From: Arthrobacter globiformis NBRC 12137
GTDB lineage: Bacteria > Actinomycetota > Actinomycetes > Actinomycetales > Micrococcaceae
Reading direction: 5' to 3'
Assembly (NCBI RefSeq): GCF_000238915.1
Contig: NZ_BAEG01000116.1
Span: 21,501-85,500, forward strand
Length of the DNA: 64,000 nt
The notes below the pieces were generated by a model, which had not been told where the DNA came from, made no database searches, and saw only the letters and a program-made list of their open reading frames with translations. Below, in pieces: positions 45,557 through 53,117 of the stretch (position 1 is its first letter; the number at the start of each line of letters is the position of its first letter). The position numbers and the translations under genes are program-made.

Positions 45557-46506
45557 GAGGCACGCAACTTCGGGTCAAGGAATTTGGTGGCGAGTTCGAG
45601 AAGCAGGTTCACAGCCACCACCACGACGGTGGCGATGACCACCACGCCCTGGACGGCGGGGGCGTCGTGGGTGCTGACGGAGGACTGGACTGCCTGGCCC
45701 AGGCCAGGCATGGCGAACAGCTGCTCGGCAATGACGGAGCCGCCGAACAGGCCGATGAACTGCAGGGCGATACCGGCAACGATGGGGAGGCTGGCGTACC
45801 GCAGCGCGTGGACGTAGAGGATTTTCCAGGTGGGAGTCGCCGTGGCGCGCAGTGTGCGGATGTGTTCCTGCTGCAGGGCTTCAAGCATGGAGGCCCGGGT
45901 CTGGCGGGCGATGAACGCCGCACCGCCGACCGCGAGGGTGATGACGGGCAGGGCGAGGGACAGTGCCCAGTCCTGCGGCGAGACCTCGAAGGGGACGTAG
46001 CCGGTGGCCGGGAACACGGAGGACTGGACGGCAAACAGATAGACGAAGATGATGCCGATCCAGAAGGCGGGCAGGGCCACGAGGAGCCCGACGAAACCTC
46101 CGATGATCCGGTCCAGCAGCCCGCCGCGCACGGCTGCGGTGACCCCGAGTCCGATCCCGAGAATGGCGCTCAGCACGGTGGCACCGGCAGCAAGGGATGC
46201 CGTGACCGGCAGCCGGCTGGCGAGGTCGGCGCTGACGGACCGGCCGTCGATCAGCGAGGTTCCGAAGTTGCCCTGGACGGCCTCGCCCAGCCAGCGGAAG
46301 AACTGGAGCGCCAGGGGATCGTTCCAGCCGAGGCGCTGGTTCACGTCGTCGATGGCTTCCTGCGATGCGCCCGCGCCGAGGGACACCGCGCCCGGGCTGC
46401 CGGGCATGGCGTGGACCAGCAGGAATGCCAGCACCGCCACCACCAGCACGGTGGCCAGTGCCATCAGCAGGCGCTTGGCGGCGAACATTGCCATGGTGAC
46501 ATCCAT
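45553..46506 (-). CDS. ABC transporter permease (DppB-like)
   Basis: A 317-residue integral membrane protein with six predicted helices, first at residues 10-32. It carries the family's conserved N-terminal PGSPGAVSLG segment and a C-terminal EAA-type loop (QTRASMLEALQQEHIRTLRA). It forms the membrane channel with the permease half of the fused gene, whose start overlaps its stop (ATGA). Confidence 0.93.
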   Translation of the reverse strand: MDVTMAMFAAKRLLMALATVLVVAVLAFLLVHAMPGSPGAVSLGAGASQEAIDDVNQRLGWNDPLALQFFRWLGEAVQGNFGTSLIDGRSVSADLASRLPVTASLAAGATVLSAILGIGLGVTAAVRGGLLDRIIGGFVGLLVALPAFWIGIIFVYLFAVQSSVFPATGYVPFEVSPQDWALSLALPVITLAVGGAAFIARQTRASMLEALQQEHIRTLRATATPTWKILYVHALRYASLPIVAGIALQFIGLFGGSVIAEQLFAMPGLGQAVQSSVSTHDAPAVQGVVVIATVVVVAVNLLLELATKFLDPKLRAS

Positions 46507-46589
46507 TGATCAGGACCTCCGTTGGTCAGGTTTTCTAGTGCCCGGGCCGGACGTCTTCCGCGCGGGAAGGCGTCCGGCCGGGAGGTGGA

Positions 46590-48146
46590 TCAGTTGGCGG
46601 GGGCGTAGGAAGAGAGCAGCGGGTACGCATTCGTGCCGGCGAACTTCACCTGCTGGACCTTCTTGGTGTTGAAGCCCTGGTTGGCGAGGGACTCGTAGAG
46701 CGGGATCATCCAGCCGGATTCCACCAGGCGGGTGTTCAGCTTGGTCAGCGCGGCCTTCTTGGCGGCGTCGTCCTTCGCGGCGGCTGCCTCGCCCGTGGCG
46801 GCACTCAGCTGCTCATCGGTGGCCTTCTGCACGTTGGTGAAGCCGTTGAGGACAACGCCGTACATCAGGCCCACCGGGTTGTCCCAGCCGAGGGAGGCGT
46901 AGCCCAGGGGCGTGGTGGCGACTGCGGCGAAGGCTTCGTCGGTGGAGGAGGCCATCTTGATGTTCATCTTGATCCCGACGGCGGCCAGGTCCTTCTGCAC
47001 GGCCTGCAGGTCGGTCTGGGTTTCGGCGCTGCCAACGATGGTGAATTCGAAGCCGTTGGCATAGCCGGCCTCGGCGAGGAGGCTCTTGGCCTTCTCCGGA
47101 TCGTAGGCGAACCTGACGTTCAGTTCTTCCGTGTAGCCCGCCGAATCCTTGGGAAGGGCGTTCCATGCCGGGATGTCGCCCTTGTGCAGTGCGTCCACCA
47201 GTGACTGGCGGTTGATGGCGTACTGGAACGCCTGGCGGACCTTCTCCTTCGCGAATGCGGGCGAGGTCTTGCCGGTCTTGTCGAAGGAGACCATGGTGTG
47301 CAGCGTCCCGCCAATCTGGGAGACGCCCAGGCCCTTGGACTTGGCAAAGTCCACCGTGGGCGAGGTGAGCATGGCGACGTCGGCCTGGCCGGAGACCAGG
47401 GCGTTGGCGCGGGCCTGGGGGTCCTGGATGACGCTGAAGGTGACCTTCCTGTAGGGGTACTTGGCGGCGTCCGTGTACTTCTCGTTCTTCGTGAACACGT
47501 ATTTGTTGCCCTTGACGGTCCCCGTGGTGTCCAGGGTGTAGGGGCCGGATCCGTCCGGGGTGGTGGCAAGGCTGGCGCTCTTGGTGGCAGCCGTCTTGCC
47601 GACGATCATGCCCATGGTGCCCGTGAGGTTCTTTTCGAACCCCGGCTGCGCTTTGGCGAACTTGATGGCCACCTTGGTGGGGCTGGCCACGGTCACCGAC
47701 GTGATCTCCTGGGCGCCGCCCTTGGCAATGGCCGAGTAGGCGCTCAGCGCCGGATCGCTGCGGCGGTCCAGGTTCGCCTTGACCAGTGCCGCATCCAGGG
47801 TGGAGCCGTCAGTGAAGGCCACGCCTTCCCTGAGGGTCAGGGTCAGTACCGTGTTGTCCGTGCTGTAGCTGAACTCCTTGGCCAGGCCCGGTCCCACGGA
47901 ACCGTCCGGCTGCAGGGTCATGAGGTTCTCGTAAAGGCCTTCGAAGAACTGGCGCTGCGCGTCGGCGACCCGCAGCGGATCGAAGCCGAAGGAAGCGCTG
48001 TCGCTGTCGATGGCGATGGTGAGCGCGTCCTTGTTGACGGCGGTTGCCGCCTGTGTTCCGCCGCCACAGGCGGTGAGGGAGCTCACCAGGAGCGCCCCGG
48101 CCAGGACGGCCGCGCTCCGGCGGGCGGGGGTGGAAAGGAGTTTCAT
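46590..48146 (-). CDS. ABC transporter substrate-binding lipoprotein (SBP_bac_5 family)
   Basis: A 518-residue family-5 solute-binding protein. ATG 48146 gives a classical lipoprotein signal with lipobox LTAC (Cys27), so the protein is tethered outside the membrane. The family motif is visible in DPLRVADAQRQFFEGLYENL, and the C-terminal lobe follows the peptide-binding fold. Family 5 proteins bind peptides, nickel, opines and also plant-derived oligosaccharides or glycosides. First gene of the operon with rhamnosidase and esterases, so a rhamnosylated plant compound is the likely ligand. Confidence 0.93.
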   Translation of the reverse strand: MKLLSTPARRSAAVLAGALLVSSLTACGGGTQAATAVNKDALTIAIDSDSASFGFDPLRVADAQRQFFEGLYENLMTLQPDGSVGPGLAKEFSYSTDNTVLTLTLREGVAFTDGSTLDAALVKANLDRRSDPALSAYSAIAKGGAQEITSVTVASPTKVAIKFAKAQPGFEKNLTGTMGMIVGKTAATKSASLATTPDGSGPYTLDTTGTVKGNKYVFTKNEKYTDAAKYPYRKVTFSVIQDPQARANALVSGQADVAMLTSPTVDFAKSKGLGVSQIGGTLHTMVSFDKTGKTSPAFAKEKVRQAFQYAINRQSLVDALHKGDIPAWNALPKDSAGYTEELNVRFAYDPEKAKSLLAEAGYANGFEFTIVGSAETQTDLQAVQKDLAAVGIKMNIKMASSTDEAFAAVATTPLGYASLGWDNPVGLMYGVVLNGFTNVQKATDEQLSAATGEAAAAKDDAAKKAALTKLNTRLVESGWMIPLYESLANQGFNTKKVQQVKFAGTNAYPLLSSYAPAN

Positions 48147-48319
48147 GTGTGCGCCTTTGCATTCTCGATGACGAACGGGAATCAACATCTGGGGGCCGGG
48201 GCCCGCCGCGGTCTGCGTCGACCGCTGCGGGCTGTTCGGTCGGCGCCCTCTCGTCAGATGGCTTCCGGTGACCGGCTTCTACAAGAATCGTTTGGACGGC
48301 GTCACGGGCCCCACGGGAA

Positions 48320-48334
48320 TTTCATTGGTTGAAA
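48320..48334. promoter_or_regulatory. candidate IclR operator in the importer/IclR divergent promoter
   Basis: TTTCATTGGTTGAAA lies in the 245-base space between the divergent ABC operon and the IclR gene. The same 15-mer in reverse orientation is upstream of the bicupin gene, and a related palindrome precedes the esterase operon. This position is what is expected for the operator of the adjacent IclR protein. Confidence 0.7.
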
Positions 48335-48391
48335 CGATATTGTGGTGCTGGTCACTCGGCGGCTGAACGACGGGGATGACTGAACGGAAGG

Positions 48392-49225
48392 ATGGCAGTG
48401 GCGGAAGAAGCAGGACCGGAAGCTGAGGCTCCGCAGCGCGGCAAGCGTCCCAAGCAGGGCGAGCCGGTGATAGACCGGGCGCTGAGCCTGCTCGCCGTCT
48501 TCACCGACCGCCGCCGGGCGTTGACGCTGTCCGAGATGGCCCGCCACGCGGGGATGCCGGCGCCGACGGCGCTGCGGCTCATTGCCCGGCTAGTAGCGTG
48601 GGGCGCCCTGGAGCGGCTCGAGGACGGACGCTACGTGGTGGGCGTGCGGCTGTGGGAGGTGGCGTCGCTGTCGCCGCGCGGGCACGGTGTCCGGGAGATC
48701 GCGCTGCCGTACCTTGAGGACCTTTTCGCGGTCACCCGGCACCACGTGCTGCTGGCCGTTCGGGACAAAGGCGAGGCCGTGCTCATCGAGCGGCTGTCCT
48801 CCAAGGAGGCCACCGAGGTGGCGTACCGGGTGGGCGGGCGCGCGCCGCTGCGTTCGACGGCGGTGGGCCTGGTGCTGCTGGCCGGCGCCGATGCCGGCTT
48901 CCAGGAAGCGGTCATCCGGCAGCCGCCGGACGCCGAAGCCGGCGTGGACGCCATGCCGGAAGGGCAGCTGCGGCGGACGCTGTCCGACGTCAGGCGCACC
49001 GGCGTCGCCATGATCAGGAGGTCCGCGCCGTCCCGGACGGTGTCCGTCGCCTCGCCGATTTTTGATGCCGAGGGGTCCGTGGCCGCGGCCCTGTCCATCG
49101 TGGTTCCCGACGGCGGCACTCCTCCGAACGTGCTGGCTCCGGCCGTCCAGGCTGCGGCCAGGGCCGTCTCCCGGAACCTGGGCTACAACGCCGGACCCAC
49201 GGAAGGCGTGTCGGTGCGGCGTTAA
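48392..49225 (+). CDS. IclR-family transcriptional regulator (flavonoid-glycoside cluster)
   Basis: A 277-residue IclR regulator: a charged N-terminal tail (1-25), winged HTH (about 26-85, with LTLSEMARHAGMPAPTALRLIARL), and the C-terminal effector domain (about 100-265). ATG 48392 follows GGAAGG directly, so GTG 48398 is an alternative start. It is divergent from the importer/rhamnosidase operon and is the natural partner of the TTTCA-N5-TGAAA sites. The inducer may be a flavonoid, a glycoside or an aromatic intermediate; this is inference. Confidence 0.9.
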   Translation: MAVAEEAGPEAEAPQRGKRPKQGEPVIDRALSLLAVFTDRRRALTLSEMARHAGMPAPTALRLIARLVAWGALERLEDGRYVVGVRLWEVASLSPRGHGVREIALPYLEDLFAVTRHHVLLAVRDKGEAVLIERLSSKEATEVAYRVGGRAPLRSTAVGLVLLAGADAGFQEAVIRQPPDAEAGVDAMPEGQLRRTLSDVRRTGVAMIRRSAPSRTVSVASPIFDAEGSVAAALSIVVPDGGTPPNVLAPAVQAAARAVSRNLGYNAGPTEGVSVRR

Positions 49226-49232
49226 CCACGGC

Positions 49233-49270
49233 CGACGGCGGCCCGCAGCATCTGGTGCGGACCGCCGTCG
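49233..49270. terminator. terminator between convergent IclR gene and beta-glucosidase
   Basis: Arms 49233-49247 and 49256-49270 pair over 15 positions with one mismatch, which is a G-U wobble in the minus-strand transcript. A TGCTTCTTTT tail follows on the plus strand. Confidence 0.75.
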
Positions 49271-49287
49271 TGCTTCTTTTGGGCTGT

Positions 49288-50550
49288 TCAGCCCACCGTG
49301 GTGAGGCGCTCCTGGGCGGTCCGGGCCACGCCGCCCAGCCAGTGGGCGCTGGGCTTCGGCGTGCGCTCCTGCGTGGTGCGGTCGACGGCGATGAGGCCGA
49401 ACTTGGGCCCGTAGCCGAAGATCCACTCGAAGTTGTCGAAGGCCGTCCAGGCGATGTAGCCGCGGACGTTGATGCCGTCCGCGAGGCAGGCGGAAACCCC
49501 TGCGACGGCGGTGCGGAGGTAGTCGACCCGCTGCGTGTCGTCGTCGGTGGCCAGTCCGTTCTCGGTGACCATGACGGGGATGCCGGCGATCCGGTGGGCC
49601 TCGCGGATGGTCACCTCGAGGGCCTGGGGGTAGATCTCCTCCCCCATTGCGTTGACGGGTGCGCCTTCGGGAACCGGGGCCAGCCCGTCGGGTCCGAAGA
49701 CGGTCCGGCCGTAGGTCTGGATGCCCACGAAGTCATCGCCGCGGGATGCTTCGAGGAAGCGTTCGTTGACGTCCCGCCGGACCCGGTCCGCCACCTGCTG
49801 GCCGCCTTCGGCCGCCTGGATGTCGGAGTTGGCGAGAGTCCAGCCGACCAGGAGCTGCGGCCGGTGCGCCTTGATGGCCTCGCGGCCGGCGCGGTGGGCT
49901 GCCAGTTTGATGTCGAAGCCGGCGTCGGACACGGTGAACTGGAACGGTGCAACCCTTTCTGCCTCGATGCCGAGGCGTCCGGCTGCGGCCGACCAGAGCG
50001 GCACGTCCGCACGCCGCTCGGCCGGTTCGCCACCGATGCCGAGTGCTTTGAGGAGCCACGGCAGGTTGGGTTCGTTGAGGGTGCAGGCGACGCCGATGAG
50101 GTCGCCAAGGTGTTCGGTCACGCGGCTGCAGTAGCGTGCGAAGCGTTCCGGCGTGGCGTCGTCCTCCCAGCCTCCCGCGGCGAGCAGCCAGCGCGGCGAG
50201 GTGAAGTGGTGGTAGGTGACTACCGGCGTCAGCCCGTGGTCACGGCAGGTTTCCAGCACCCGCCGGTAGTGGTCAAGCTCCGCGACGGAAAAGTGGCCTT
50301 CTTCGGGTTCGATGCGCGCCCACTCAAGGGAAAAACGGTAGGTGGTAAACCCGAGCGAGGCGATCAGGGCGATGTCCTCACGGTAGCGGTGGTAGTGGTC
50401 GATGGCATCCCCGGACGGCTCGGCGAAGATCGTGCCCGGCAGGTGCTCGAGGAACCAGGTGTCGCTGTTGGTGTTGTTTCCCTCCACCTGGTGGGCTGCG
50501 GTGGCCACGCCCCAGAGGAAGTTGTCAGGGAAGTGCTGGAGGTCGGTCAT
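49288..50550 (-). CDS. bglB: beta-glucosidase (GH1)
   Basis: A 420-residue GH1 barrel enzyme without signal peptide. The acid/base E160 is in TLNEPN and the nucleophile E330 in TENG, with the N-terminal FLWGVATAAHQVEG motif. It cleaves beta-glucosides, for example the glucoside left after rhamnose removal from a rutinoside. Divergent from a TetR regulator at 50708 with paired operators between them, so it may respond to a separate signal from the IclR regulon. GH1 also covers beta-galactosidase and 6-phospho activities; no PTS is nearby, favouring the unphosphorylated substrate. Confidence 0.94.
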   Translation of the reverse strand: MTDLQHFPDNFLWGVATAAHQVEGNNTNSDTWFLEHLPGTIFAEPSGDAIDHYHRYREDIALIASLGFTTYRFSLEWARIEPEEGHFSVAELDHYRRVLETCRDHGLTPVVTYHHFTSPRWLLAAGGWEDDATPERFARYCSRVTEHLGDLIGVACTLNEPNLPWLLKALGIGGEPAERRADVPLWSAAAGRLGIEAERVAPFQFTVSDAGFDIKLAAHRAGREAIKAHRPQLLVGWTLANSDIQAAEGGQQVADRVRRDVNERFLEASRGDDFVGIQTYGRTVFGPDGLAPVPEGAPVNAMGEEIYPQALEVTIREAHRIAGIPVMVTENGLATDDDTQRVDYLRTAVAGVSACLADGINVRGYIAWTAFDNFEWIFGYGPKFGLIAVDRTTQERTPKPSAHWLGGVARTAQERLTTVG

Positions 50551-50592
50551 GGAGTTCCTTTCTGCGGTTGACCTTCACCTTAGGCAAACATT

Positions 50593-50640
50593 TTCCAACT
50601 TGGAATACTTTCGAGGGAATTTCTTGACCAAAGTGGAAAA
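50593..50640. promoter_or_regulatory. paired operators between bglB and the TetR gene
   Basis: TTCCAA-C-TTGGAA (50593-50605) and a related site with CCAAAGTGGAAAA (50628-50640) lie in the divergent region. They share TTTTCCA and TTGG half-sites in opposite orientation. They are candidate binding sites for the TetR protein at 50708, which would then control bglB and itself. Confidence 0.55.
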
Positions 50641-50707
50641 GAAACTTGGTAGCCTCGAGGAAGGCAAGAGTGCAGCTCGGACGGCCACGGCCAGGAGGAG
50701 GCGGAGC

Positions 50708-51337
50708 ATGGCAGAGACCACCACGGCGCGGCAGCCGGCGCGCAGCGGGCGGCGGGCACCCTACGCCAACGGCGAGCGCAAGCGGGCAGAGCTGGTGGAT
50801 GCAGCCTTTGCCGTGTTCGCCGAAAAGGGGTTCCAGCGGCTGTCGATCCGCCAGATCGCCGAGGAAATCGGGACCAGCCACACCGCGCTGCTCCACCACT
50901 TCGGGAGCAAGGACGCGCTGCTGGAAGCCGTCCTGGTCCGGCGCGAGGAGCAGGAAGGGCCCTGGCGGCGCACCCTGCTGGAGACACAAGGGCTGCTCGA
51001 AACGGTGCCGGAGGTCATGCGCCGCAACTCCGGAATGCGGGGCGTGATCCAGCTGGACGCCACCCTGCGTGCCGAGGCCGTCCGGCCGGACCATCCGGCC
51101 CACGGCTTCATCCGGCGCCGCGATGAGGAAATCATTGGTTCCCTGCAGGCAGAGACCGAGCGGGAGGTTTCCGCGGGCCGCGTTTCACCCGGCCTGGATG
51201 CCGCCGTTCTGGCGCGGCAAATCGCAGCACTCATCGAGGGCGTGCAGCTGGCCTGGCTGTATGACGAGTCGGTGGACATGGCAGCGCACCTGGAGGGGTT
51301 TTTGCAGCTGGTCAGGGCGCCTGCAGTTCTCCAGTAA
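50708..51337 (+). CDS. TetR-family transcriptional regulator
   Basis: A 209-residue TetR protein; ATG 50708 has AGGAGG upstream. The HTH (about residues 24-68) contains FAEKGFQRLSIRQIAEEIG and TSHTALLHHFGSKDALLEAV. The C-terminal ligand domain is of the common actinobacterial type. Divergent from bglB, whose promoter it probably represses; a glucoside or its aglycone may be the ligand. Its 3' end overlaps the next, converging TetR gene by 26 bases. Confidence 0.9.
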   Translation: MAETTTARQPARSGRRAPYANGERKRAELVDAAFAVFAEKGFQRLSIRQIAEEIGTSHTALLHHFGSKDALLEAVLVRREEQEGPWRRTLLETQGLLETVPEVMRRNSGMRGVIQLDATLRAEAVRPDHPAHGFIRRRDEEIIGSLQAETEREVSAGRVSPGLDAAVLARQIAALIEGVQLAWLYDESVDMAAHLEGFLQLVRAPAVLQ

Positions 51338-51950
51338 CCAGAATCGAGCGGGCCAGCCGGCGGGCGTAGTCGCGGATCCCTTCAACCAGGTCCAGCCCGC
51401 CTCCGGAGATGACCCACTGCAGCTGCAGCCCGTCGCTGACGGCGATGATTTCGCGGGCGATGGCCTGGGTATCCGTGTCCGGCCGGAAGAAGCCACGCTC
51501 CACCCCGCGGGCGAGGAGCTGCGCGGTTTCGGTTACCGCCCGCTCGTACCATTTGCCGTACAGCTGGTGGGCGGGGGTGGACGGATCCGCGGCTTCAGCC
51601 GAAACCAGCACGAAGAGCTCAATCAGGCCGGGCTCCGCCACGAGCCGGCGCGTGGATTCGACCATGGACCGGAACAGCTCATGCGGATTGTCACTGCCGT
51701 CCGCCTGGACGGAACTCCACCACAGGGCGGTCTGCTCCAGCCGGCGCTCGGCGACCGCCAGCAGAAGGTGCTTTTTGGAGCGGAAGTGGTGCAGCAGGCC
51801 GCTTTCGCTGAGTCCGACGTCGGCGGCGACCTGCGACAGCGGCACCCGGTGATAGCCCGAGGCCGCAAAGAGCCGCGTGGCAGCGTCCAGAATTTCGGCC
51901 CGCTTGGCCCTGCCTACCTCGTAGCTGCCTGTTTTCCGCCTCGTCCGCAC
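51312..51950 (-). CDS. TetR-family transcriptional regulator
   Basis: A 212-residue TetR regulator with HTH (about residues 17-62; RLFAASGYHRVPLSQVAADVG and SESGLLHHFRSKKHLLLAV). The start is uncertain: GTG 51950 gives a typical N-terminus, while an ATG at 52025 would add 25 residues of low-complexity sequence; neither has a good ribosome-binding site. It converges with and overlaps the TetR gene at 50708 and is divergent from the EAL-domain gene. Target unknown; it resembles the first TetR only in the HTH. Confidence 0.85.
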   Translation of the reverse strand: MRTRRKTGSYEVGRAKRAEILDAATRLFAASGYHRVPLSQVAADVGLSESGLLHHFRSKKHLLLAVAERRLEQTALWWSSVQADGSDNPHELFRSMVESTRRLVAEPGLIELFVLVSAEAADPSTPAHQLYGKWYERAVTETAQLLARGVERGFFRPDTDTQAIAREIIAVSDGLQLQWVISGGGLDLVEGIRDYARRLARSILVTGELQAP

Positions 51951-52043
51951 CGCTTCAGGGTAGCGGTCCACGCCGCTTCGGGGTAACGGATAGCCACAGC
52001 CCGGGTGCCGCCTCGATCGCGGCATCAGCTACCGAGGAGTAGT

Positions 52044-53057
52044 GTGAACGCCATGGACGAGTCGCCTCCGGACGGTGAACATACACCGGAACTGTTCCGC
52101 AACGTGGACGGAGAAACGCTTCGGCGCCAGGTGCTGGAGATCATCAGCGATGTGCTGGCAGACTCCGATCCGCAGAAGGCCTGGGCCAGGGAGCAACTGC
52201 TCGACCTGCTGGCGACGCACATGGACGACCCCGAACAAGCACTACTGCACCATCTGATCAGCACCAGGAACGTCCCCGACTCCTCACATGAGGATTCCCC
52301 GGAGAATTCTTCCGAGCCCGCCCCGGCAGCAATGGGAAAGCGGATGCTGCTGACGGCCTTCCAGCCCATCAGGCAGCTGCCAGGAGGCGAGGTGATCGGT
52401 GTTGAGGCCCTGGCACGGTTCGTCAGCCATGAAGGGACCAGCGCAGACGTCTGGTTCCGGGGAGCAGCCGCCATGGGCCTGGGGCCGGACCTGGAAATCG
52501 CCGCCCTGCACCTCGCTCTTGCCGCAGCAGGGGAAATTCCGTCCCACCTGTTTGCGTCGTTCAACCTGAGCCCCGCCGCATGTGCCGATCCCCGCGTTCA
52601 GGCGCTGATGCTGGGAGGGAGCGTCGATCCGGACAGGATGGTCATTGAGATCATGGGCGACATAGCGGACCGGGAACTGGCGGCCCTCGCCGCTGTCCTG
52701 AGCCCCCTGCGCCAGCACGGTGTGCGCCTGGCCGTGGATGGTTCCGGCCCGGCCGCCACCTCAGCAAAGCAAATCCTCCACCTGCTTCCCGACATCATCA
52801 AAGTCGACCGCGACTTCCTCGCCGGTGCCGTCGCTTCAGGAGACCGGCCGGCCGCATCCCCCTTCGTTTTCGCTCTCGCCCAACAGACCGGCGCGACGCT
52901 GTCCGCGGAGGGAATCGAAAGCCGCGAGGAACTCGCCGCCGTCGTGGAATTGGGAATCGCCAGGGGCCAGGGCTACCTGCTGGGCAGGCCCTCGGTGGAC
53001 CCGCGGGACTGGGCAGCCTGGACCGGTGACACTTACCGGGTGGAGGACCACGGATAA
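52044..53057 (+). CDS. degenerate EAL-domain protein
   Basis: A 337-residue protein. GTG 52044 follows GAGGAG closely; ATG 52053 is an alternative. Residues about 20-75 are helical and unrecognised, 75-98 a linker, and about 100-330 an EAL domain. The E-A-L motif is kept (E121), as are the later Lys-Val-Asp, A-E-G-I-E and Q-G-Y-L motifs. The DDFG motif reads DGSG, losing the second metal-binding Asp. It is therefore probably a c-di-GMP-binding or protein-interaction module rather than an active phosphodiesterase. Its stop codon lies within an inverted repeat in front of the second rhamnosidase gene. Confidence 0.8.
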   Translation: MNAMDESPPDGEHTPELFRNVDGETLRRQVLEIISDVLADSDPQKAWAREQLLDLLATHMDDPEQALLHHLISTRNVPDSSHEDSPENSSEPAPAAMGKRMLLTAFQPIRQLPGGEVIGVEALARFVSHEGTSADVWFRGAAAMGLGPDLEIAALHLALAAAGEIPSHLFASFNLSPAACADPRVQALMLGGSVDPDRMVIEIMGDIADRELAALAAVLSPLRQHGVRLAVDGSGPAATSAKQILHLLPDIIKVDRDFLAGAVASGDRPAASPFVFALAQQTGATLSAEGIESREELAAVVELGIARGQGYLLGRPSVDPRDWAAWTGDTYRVEDHG

Positions 53058-53082
53058 AAACAGTGCGTACTCGGTTTTTATC
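53053..53082. promoter_or_regulatory. inverted repeat GATAAAAAC-N12-GTTTTTATC before the second rhamnosidase
   Basis: Nine-base perfect arms (53053-53061 and 53074-53082) with a 12-base centre, AT-rich in a GC-rich genome. It spans the stop codon of the EAL gene and ends 35 bases before the GH78 start. It may be a regulator-binding site, or a weak terminator for the EAL gene. Confidence 0.5.
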
Positions 53083-53117
53083 GGCTACTCTTTGAGCACA
53101 CTTTTCAAGGAGAAGCC

